From Nitrospina sp052156635 (GTDB lineage: Bacteria; Nitrospinota; Nitrospinia; Nitrospinales; Nitrospinaceae): a stretch of DNA of 64,000 nucleotides. The position numbers and the translations under genes were made by a program. This document shows positions 59,896-64,000 of this stretch, piece after piece. The notes beneath the pieces were generated by a model. That model was not told the origin of the DNA. It made no database searches and saw nothing but the letters and a program-made list of their open reading frames with translations. Positions within the stretch are counted from its first letter, which is position 1. Each line of letters begins with the position of its first letter. The DNA is taken from NCBI RefSeq assembly GCF_052156635.1, contig NZ_JBQKUO010000003.1:124001-188000 (forward strand). The letters are read 5' to 3'.

Positions 59896-59936
59896 AAAAA
59901 AAAATAACCCATGGCCGGATACGACCATGGGTTATT
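59896..59936 (-). terminator. Intrinsic terminator of the oxidoreductase operon
   Basis: A 12-bp perfect stem AATAACCCATGG (59903-59914) with CCATGGGTTATT (59925-59936), ten-base loop; on the minus strand a run of T follows (complement of the A-run at 59896-59902). Confidence 0.9.
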
Positions 59937-59952
59937 GAAACCTTTAAGGAAG

Positions 59953-60234
59953 TTACCCGGCGTAAGCCTGGCCCAATCCAGCGGTTTGTCCTTCCTCTGC
60001 TTCGAGGATGATCTTACCGGTCTTCGAATCAACCGGGTGCATGCTGATGGCATTATGAGTGCTGCACACCACCTTGCACAGATCACACCCTTTACAGCGA
60101 TGGGTGATGACCTCAGCTTTCATTTTCTCGGTGTTGAGTTTGATGCAGTCCGCTTCGGGGCAGTACATGATGCACAGCCTGCACCCTTTTTCCGCGATAC
60201 ATTTATCATCATGAACATAAGCTACGTTATACAC
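59953..60234 (-). CDS. porD: 2-oxoacid:ferredoxin oxidoreductase delta subunit (4Fe-4S ferredoxin)
   Basis: A 93-residue ferredoxin-like subunit with two cluster motifs. The first is unusual, C-x5-C-x2-C-x3-CP (Cys12, Cys18, Cys21, Cys25 in 'KCIAEKGCRLCIMYCP'). The second is the ordinary 'CKGCDLCKVVC'. It would carry electrons from the TPP site to ferredoxin. The start is GTG 60234 with AAGGAG upstream. Last gene of the operon, followed by a strong terminator. The gene name is assigned by position; the complex could act on 2-oxoglutarate. Confidence 0.85.
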   Translation of the reverse strand: MYNVAYVHDDKCIAEKGCRLCIMYCPEADCIKLNTEKMKAEVITHRCKGCDLCKVVCSTHNAISMHPVDSKTGKIILEAEEGQTAGLGQAYAG

Positions 60235-60283
60235 GCTGAATGGCTCCTTCCGGTATCTTGAAGATTATAAATCCAAAAAAGCC

Positions 60284-61027
60284 TTAGGAAGCCGCTGCGG
60301 CCCCAACTGCCTCGAATTCACCGGGGGCGTAAAACGAAGGCGAATAATTGGACGTTTTCACCCACTCCGACGCAATCTCGTAAGACTTTTTAATCGTATC
60401 GTTGTTTTTCTGGAGCAATTGCTCCTTCTTAGCATACTTCTTTTTAATGGCTTCGTCCAGCGTGGCGGTACCACCGGAAGCGACGTACCGTTTGCCGAAC
60501 CGGTCCTGCAGGGCAGCTTCCAGCGCCGGCAGATCCACCACTTTGGTGATACCGGCACAGGCGCCGATCATCGCCATGTTGGTGGAAAGTTCGGTGCCAC
60601 CGACATCCAGTGCCATGTGCGTGGCATCGTGGTTCAAGACCGAAACGTTGAGGTCCTCCAAGCGTTTGTGATCTTCATCGGTAAGCAGGTCCACGTTGGT
60701 ATTGATGATGATCAAGCCATTCTCCTTGATTCCGGAATAAAACGGAGCCGTATAGCTCTTCTGCATGGTGATAACCTGCGGATGGAACACCATAATGACT
60801 TCCGGGAAAACCAGTTCCCCCCGGTCATAAATTTTAACCGGACCGATGCGCACATAGCTTTCGGCCGGCGCCATCCGCTTTTCCGCGCCGAAGAACGGGT
60901 TGGAGATGGAGTATTTTCCCATCTTGTTCGCGGCCATGGCCAACAGGTGAGCGGCAGTAACCGCCCCCTGACCACCCAAGCCGGAGATCCGGATATTCAT
61001 CCGTTTCATTATTTGCTCTTCACTCAT
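60284..61027 (-). CDS. porG: 2-oxoacid:ferredoxin oxidoreductase gamma subunit
   Basis: A 247-residue gamma subunit. The family start 'NIRISGLGGQGAVTAAHLLAMAANKMGKY' and 'NPFFGAEKRMAPAESYVRIG' are clear, with 'LIIINTNVD' and 'TNMAMIGACAGITKVVDL'. The C-terminal 60 residues are Lys-rich. AAAGGAG lies 6 bases before the ATG. It sits 30 bases after the beta gene. POR versus OGOR specificity cannot be told from this subunit. Confidence 0.9.
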   Translation of the reverse strand: MSEEQIMKRMNIRISGLGGQGAVTAAHLLAMAANKMGKYSISNPFFGAEKRMAPAESYVRIGPVKIYDRGELVFPEVIMVFHPQVITMQKSYTAPFYSGIKENGLIIINTNVDLLTDEDHKRLEDLNVSVLNHDATHMALDVGGTELSTNMAMIGACAGITKVVDLPALEAALQDRFGKRYVASGGTATLDEAIKKKYAKKEQLLQKNNDTIKKSYEIASEWVKTSNYSPSFYAPGEFEAVGAAAAS

Positions 61028-61057
61028 GACGTCTCCTTTTAGTCACCTTTGACACCG

Positions 61058-61960
61058 TTACTTCGCGGCGGCTTGGGCCTTCGCGGCCTTCTTTTCCTCT
61101 TTTTCCCTGGCGTCCAACTCCTTCAGGAAAGCCTTGACCTCATCCGTCATGAATTCCTTCATCACGAAACGGCCTCCAATGGATTCGGCGTCCTTCATTT
61201 CATCCAGACCTTCCATGCTCTGTTTGCCGATCTCAAGAATGCACGGCGTGTAGAGCTGAACGTAGGTCGGACCGAACTCACGGGAAACGTGAATGGCGTT
61301 GCGGATGGCTTTCTCAACGCGATTCGGCTTGGATACTGTCAGGCAAGCCACGTAGTGACAACCGGATTCAAAAGCGATTTCCGGCAGGCGGACTTTTTCA
61401 AACCCCTTGCCGACCGGAGCCATTTTGGCAACGAAGCCCTTCTGCATGAGGCCGCTTTCCTGTCCACCCGTGTTGGCGTACAGTTCGTTGTCGAAACAGA
61501 TGGTCGTGAATTTTTCCTGACGGAACCAGGACTGCATGGTCATATCAAGACCGATGTCAACCGTCGCGCCGTCACCAGCGAGAACGATAACATCCTTGAT
61601 CCGGTCCGGGTAGCGAACCTTGAGAGCCCGCTGCAGGCCGGAAGCGATTGCATTCTGGTTGCCGAACAGCGAATGGATGTTATGAACCGCGATGTGCGGG
61701 AACACCAGGCTGGTGCAACCGGTGGAACCGACGAACACGGAGTCTTCCGGGTTCGGGATACTGGACAGGATGAACCGGAAAGCGATGGATTCCGGACAAC
61801 CCGCGCACAGCGAGTGCTCCTCGATCAGTTCTTTGCTGGTACCGATGTCCTTCCAGCCCCGCTGGGTATTGCCGTATGTGGCATTTTCCACCATGTCGTG
61901 GTACTCCTGCGGCATGATGTCAGCCAAGTCTTCACTCAACTGGATTCGTTCTTTACTCAT
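61058..61960 (-). CDS. porB: 2-oxoacid:ferredoxin oxidoreductase beta subunit (TPP-binding)
   Basis: A 300-residue TPP enzyme. The cofactor motif begins GDG at 129-131 ('VIVLAGDGATVDIGLD') and ends with 'NELYANTGGQ'. Cys52 and Cys55 ('LCAGCPES') with Cys82 and a later Cys (in 'LYTPCILE') can bind the proximal 4Fe-4S cluster. GAGGTGA precedes the ATG. The C-terminus is a Lys/Ala/Glu tail. In the reductive TCA cycle it would carboxylate acetyl-CoA or succinyl-CoA. Confidence 0.92.
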   Translation of the reverse strand: MSKERIQLSEDLADIMPQEYHDMVENATYGNTQRGWKDIGTSKELIEEHSLCAGCPESIAFRFILSSIPNPEDSVFVGSTGCTSLVFPHIAVHNIHSLFGNQNAIASGLQRALKVRYPDRIKDVIVLAGDGATVDIGLDMTMQSWFRQEKFTTICFDNELYANTGGQESGLMQKGFVAKMAPVGKGFEKVRLPEIAFESGCHYVACLTVSKPNRVEKAIRNAIHVSREFGPTYVQLYTPCILEIGKQSMEGLDEMKDAESIGGRFVMKEFMTDEVKAFLKELDAREKEEKKAAKAQAAAK

Positions 61961-62034
61961 AAATGATTCACCTCAGATATATGTGCAAAATGTATTTTAA
62001 AGTTTAAATAAGTTAACTTCACGTTTCCCTTCGA

Positions 62035-63288
62035 CTAACTGCCGCGGGAGGACAGGTTATTGGCCTTGAGACCCAGATGCTTCATGATCTCTTCGACAAT
62101 GACCTCCGAAGGCATCGTCATGCCGCCTGCAACGTGAGGACCGGCGTAGACACGCTCGTTGTTCGGAACGATCGCTTTGATCTCCCGCGCCAACCAACCA
62201 ACGACATTGAATTCCGGCACGATGATGTGCTTGGCATTCGCCGTGGCTTCCCGAATTTCCTCATGCGGGAACGGCCGCAGGGTTTTGATCTTGACCAGAC
62301 CCACCTTGATACCATGCTCTTCTTCGAGCAGGCGAATGGCTTCGCGGCCCTGCGAAACCGCTGTACCCGAGGAAACAATCAGAATTTCGCGATCGAGGTT
62401 TTCGGTTTCGATCAAGGAGCCTCCCATCAGCGCCTTGGTGTGTTTGCGGGACCGTTCCACGGCGGCGTGGATTTCCAGCTGCCAGGAAGCGTGGGTCATG
62501 TAACTGATGTAATTCGATTTCATAACAAACGGGTCGCGCATCATGCGCACCGGCGGAACTTCCATGTCCATGCAGGTGACCGGAGAGCGATACGGATCGT
62601 ATTTCGGGAGACACATGTCTTCGGACTGCAGCAGGACGGTGTCTTTTGTGTGAGTGACGAAGAAGCCGTCACAGCAAAGAGCCAGAGGCACATGCACGTC
62701 CGGCTGTTCGGACACCAGAAAGCCGCCCAGAATCCAGTCATAAAGATCCTGCGCCGTCTCTGCGTGCCAAACCAGCATGCCGGTTTCCAGCAGGTAGTAA
62801 ATTTCCAGCGTGTCGGGCTGAATGCTGAGCGGGGAGTTGATGCCACGACAGGTCACGCAAACCTGGATGGGCAAACGGGAACCGGCCCACATGGGGAAGT
62901 TCTCCATCGCCCGCATGGTGCCCGGACCGGCGGTGGTGGTGAACACCCGCGCCCCGCCAAAGGCCGCGCCGGCGCATTCGCCCATAACCGCGAATTCGCT
63001 CTCACCCCGGAAATAATCCCCCAGGTAGCCTTCGGCGTACAATTCGCCAATCAGTGCCGCCGCTTCACTCTGAGGGGTGATCGGATAAGCCACCGAAATA
63101 TCCAGGCTGGACCGTTTGATGGCTTCGCGAATAACTTCGGAACCGGTCAGAAACGATGGGGTGCGTTCCGCGTCAAAGAACATCTCGTTCGGGTCCGTAA
63201 AAACCTGACCCTTCTGGTTCTTGTGACCAAGCTCCACTGTTTCCGACAAAAGAATTCTTTTGCCCTGGGTTTCAACCTTTTTATTCAT
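62035..63288 (-). CDS. porA: 2-oxoacid:ferredoxin oxidoreductase alpha subunit
   Basis: A 417-residue alpha subunit. It has the pyrimidine-binding domain ('TGSEVIREAIKRSSLDISVAYPITPQSEAA', 'ECAGAAFGGARVFTTTAGPG', 'GINSPLS') and the transketolase C-terminal domain ('ILIVSSGTAVSQGREAIRLLEEE'). The order alpha, beta, gamma, delta and 30-75 bp spacing suggest one operon. GGGAGTGA stands before the ATG. The first about 40 residues are an extension beyond the family core. Confidence 0.92.
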   Translation of the reverse strand: MNKKVETQGKRILLSETVELGHKNQKGQVFTDPNEMFFDAERTPSFLTGSEVIREAIKRSSLDISVAYPITPQSEAAALIGELYAEGYLGDYFRGESEFAVMGECAGAAFGGARVFTTTAGPGTMRAMENFPMWAGSRLPIQVCVTCRGINSPLSIQPDTLEIYYLLETGMLVWHAETAQDLYDWILGGFLVSEQPDVHVPLALCCDGFFVTHTKDTVLLQSEDMCLPKYDPYRSPVTCMDMEVPPVRMMRDPFVMKSNYISYMTHASWQLEIHAAVERSRKHTKALMGGSLIETENLDREILIVSSGTAVSQGREAIRLLEEEHGIKVGLVKIKTLRPFPHEEIREATANAKHIIVPEFNVVGWLAREIKAIVPNNERVYAGPHVAGGMTMPSEVIVEEIMKHLGLKANNLSSRGS

Positions 63289-63362
63289 AAAATCACTCCC
63301 TCATTTTTTGAAAAAGAGCGCTTGTATAAAGCGGATTTACAAATTCAAAATTATATTCTTAA

Positions 63363-64000
63363 TCAGGACCCTTCAACAAAGCGTCCCTTAACGCTTGTTC
63401 TGAACTGGGTGAAAGACTCAGCCTGGCTCTTCACACCTTCCTTCTTCAACCTCTCGATGGTATCAGTGAGGTTGTTAATCGTTTCCACGCCGATGTCCCG
63501 CAAAGACAGACACGCATCTTCATGGCCCGCCTGTGCGCAGTAAGCGATGGTATAGCAATCCGTACCCCCGCGAATGATCTTGAGAGCCAGATTCGCCTGA
63601 TGGCAATGCACGCCAACGAATATGCAGACATCGATCCGGTTGTGCCAGATCGTAAGATTCGGATGGTTCGGGTTGATCTCGATCTCCGGGTCAATCTTTG
63701 GATACTTGGGGCGGTAGTCCGCCATCGGGATCAAACGCATCGGAGCCGTATCAGCCAGTCTGCGAAGCGCCTTGGCCTTTTTCGCAGCTTTTTCATTCCA
63801 TTTCCACAACACCAGGGGGCCAGGAAAAATCGTCGGCACTTTCGCGCCCAATATTTTTCGAGCCGCGTATTCAACGGCTTCTTCTTCATCAACCAGTCGG
63901 CCCTCAATGTGCGCCTGCCCCGGGTCCGGCAAAACAATACCTCTGCTGGCCGCGGCGGGAGGCAAAAACGCCTCGGGACCAGGCAAAACCTGATATGGTT
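63363..64000 (-). CDS. porE: 2-oxoacid oxidoreductase epsilon-type subunit (CODH beta-like), 5' end outside window
   Basis: The frame runs off the right edge, so only the C-terminal about 212 residues are seen. They resemble proteins annotated 'carbon monoxide dehydrogenase beta subunit family' that accompany five-subunit 2-oxoacid:ferredoxin oxidoreductases of Hydrogenobacter and Nitrospira (epsilon subunit). Landmarks: 'GQAHIEGRLVDEEEAVEYAARKIL', 'PGPLVLWKWNEKA', 'FVGVHCHQANLALKIIRGGTDCYTIAYCAQAGHEDACLSLRDIG'. No cluster motif is evident. First visible gene of the E-A-B-G-D series. The internal TTG at 63986 is not the true start. Confidence 0.8.
   Translation of the reverse strand, partial: PYQVLPGPEAFLPPAAASRGIVLPDPGQAHIEGRLVDEEEAVEYAARKILGAKVPTIFPGPLVLWKWNEKAAKKAKALRRLADTAPMRLIPMADYRPKYPKIDPEIEINPNHPNLTIWHNRIDVCIFVGVHCHQANLALKIIRGGTDCYTIAYCAQAGHEDACLSLRDIGVETINNLTDTIERLKKEGVKSQAESFTQFRTSVKGRFVEGS

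Noticed and set aside
1..64000. tRNA, rRNA, CRISPR arrays, insertion sequences, prophage
   Set aside because: I scanned the intergenic regions by eye and found no cloverleaf, regular spaced repeats, transposase or phage genes. Small RNAs cannot be excluded by reading alone.

Overview
The window is 64 kb of GC-rich chromosomal DNA from a Gram-negative-type bacterium, with strong G/C preference at third codon positions. It is densely packed with housekeeping genes. I see no rRNA, tRNA, CRISPR array, insertion sequence or prophage. The best clue to lineage is the operon at the right edge. It encodes a five-subunit 2-oxoacid:ferredoxin oxidoreductase, including the unusual epsilon subunit, of the type described in Hydrogenobacter, Nitrospira and Nitrospina for the reductive TCA cycle. 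Together with the periplasmic and outer-membrane genes (PagL-like deacylase, BamE-like lipoprotein, alpha-2-macroglobulin) this suggests a Nitrospina-like (Nitrospinota) autotroph. That placement is an inference; no 16S gene is present to test it.

Layout. 1-11 kb: oligoendopeptidase F (5' truncated by the window), a disordered Asn/Arg/Gln-rich protein, PBP4-type DacB, a PfkB-family (adenosine-type) kinase, a metallo-beta-lactamase-fold lipoprotein with a degenerate metal site, a BamE-like lipoprotein, phosphoglycolate phosphatase, and Mpl followed by a cluster-less radical-SAM-like protein and a true radical SAM protein. 11-15 kb: a redoxin and a UPF0182 membrane protein. 15-19 kb: purSQLF on the minus strand. 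19-25 kb: an aldolase/SDR fusion, an HpnN-like RND protein and a PagL-like deacylase. 25-30 kb: ECF sigma factor with zinc anti-sigma, DUF151 nuclease-like protein, NAD kinase, an amidase and a HAMP membrane protein. 30-38 kb: purH, a DUF6178-like protein, PgeF, a lysine-rich histone-H1-like repeat protein, an RlmI-type methyltransferase and an M23 peptidase. 39-51 kb: a spore-photoproduct-lyase-like protein, dnaN, aroF, a GlnD-like protein, a TPR protein, an amidinotransferase-family enzyme, argF, orn, purC and purB. 51-59 kb: a low-molecular-weight phosphatase, a fructosamine-kinase homologue and a 1989-residue alpha-2-macroglobulin. 59-64 kb: a zinc-ribbon protein and the oxidoreductase operon.

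Functional threads. Purine synthesis is covered by purF, purS/Q/L, purC, purB and purH in three loci. Cell-wall upkeep recurs (DacB, Mpl, PgeF, an amidase, an M23 peptidase). The phosphatase and fructosamine-kinase pair looks like a protein-deglycation module. The oxidoreductase operon would supply CO2-fixing steps of central metabolism.

The observations I rate highest are: a recurring arrangement in which a recognisable -10 box sits only 5-10 bases before a start codon that lacks a Shine-Dalgarno sequence (six genes, suggesting leaderless mRNAs); the uncharacterised pair after mpl; the 15-bp-repeat lysine-rich gene; a 19-bp tandem duplication that rebuilds the purB/purC junction with a seven-codon micro-ORF; and an open reading frame that continues in frame past the rlmI stop.
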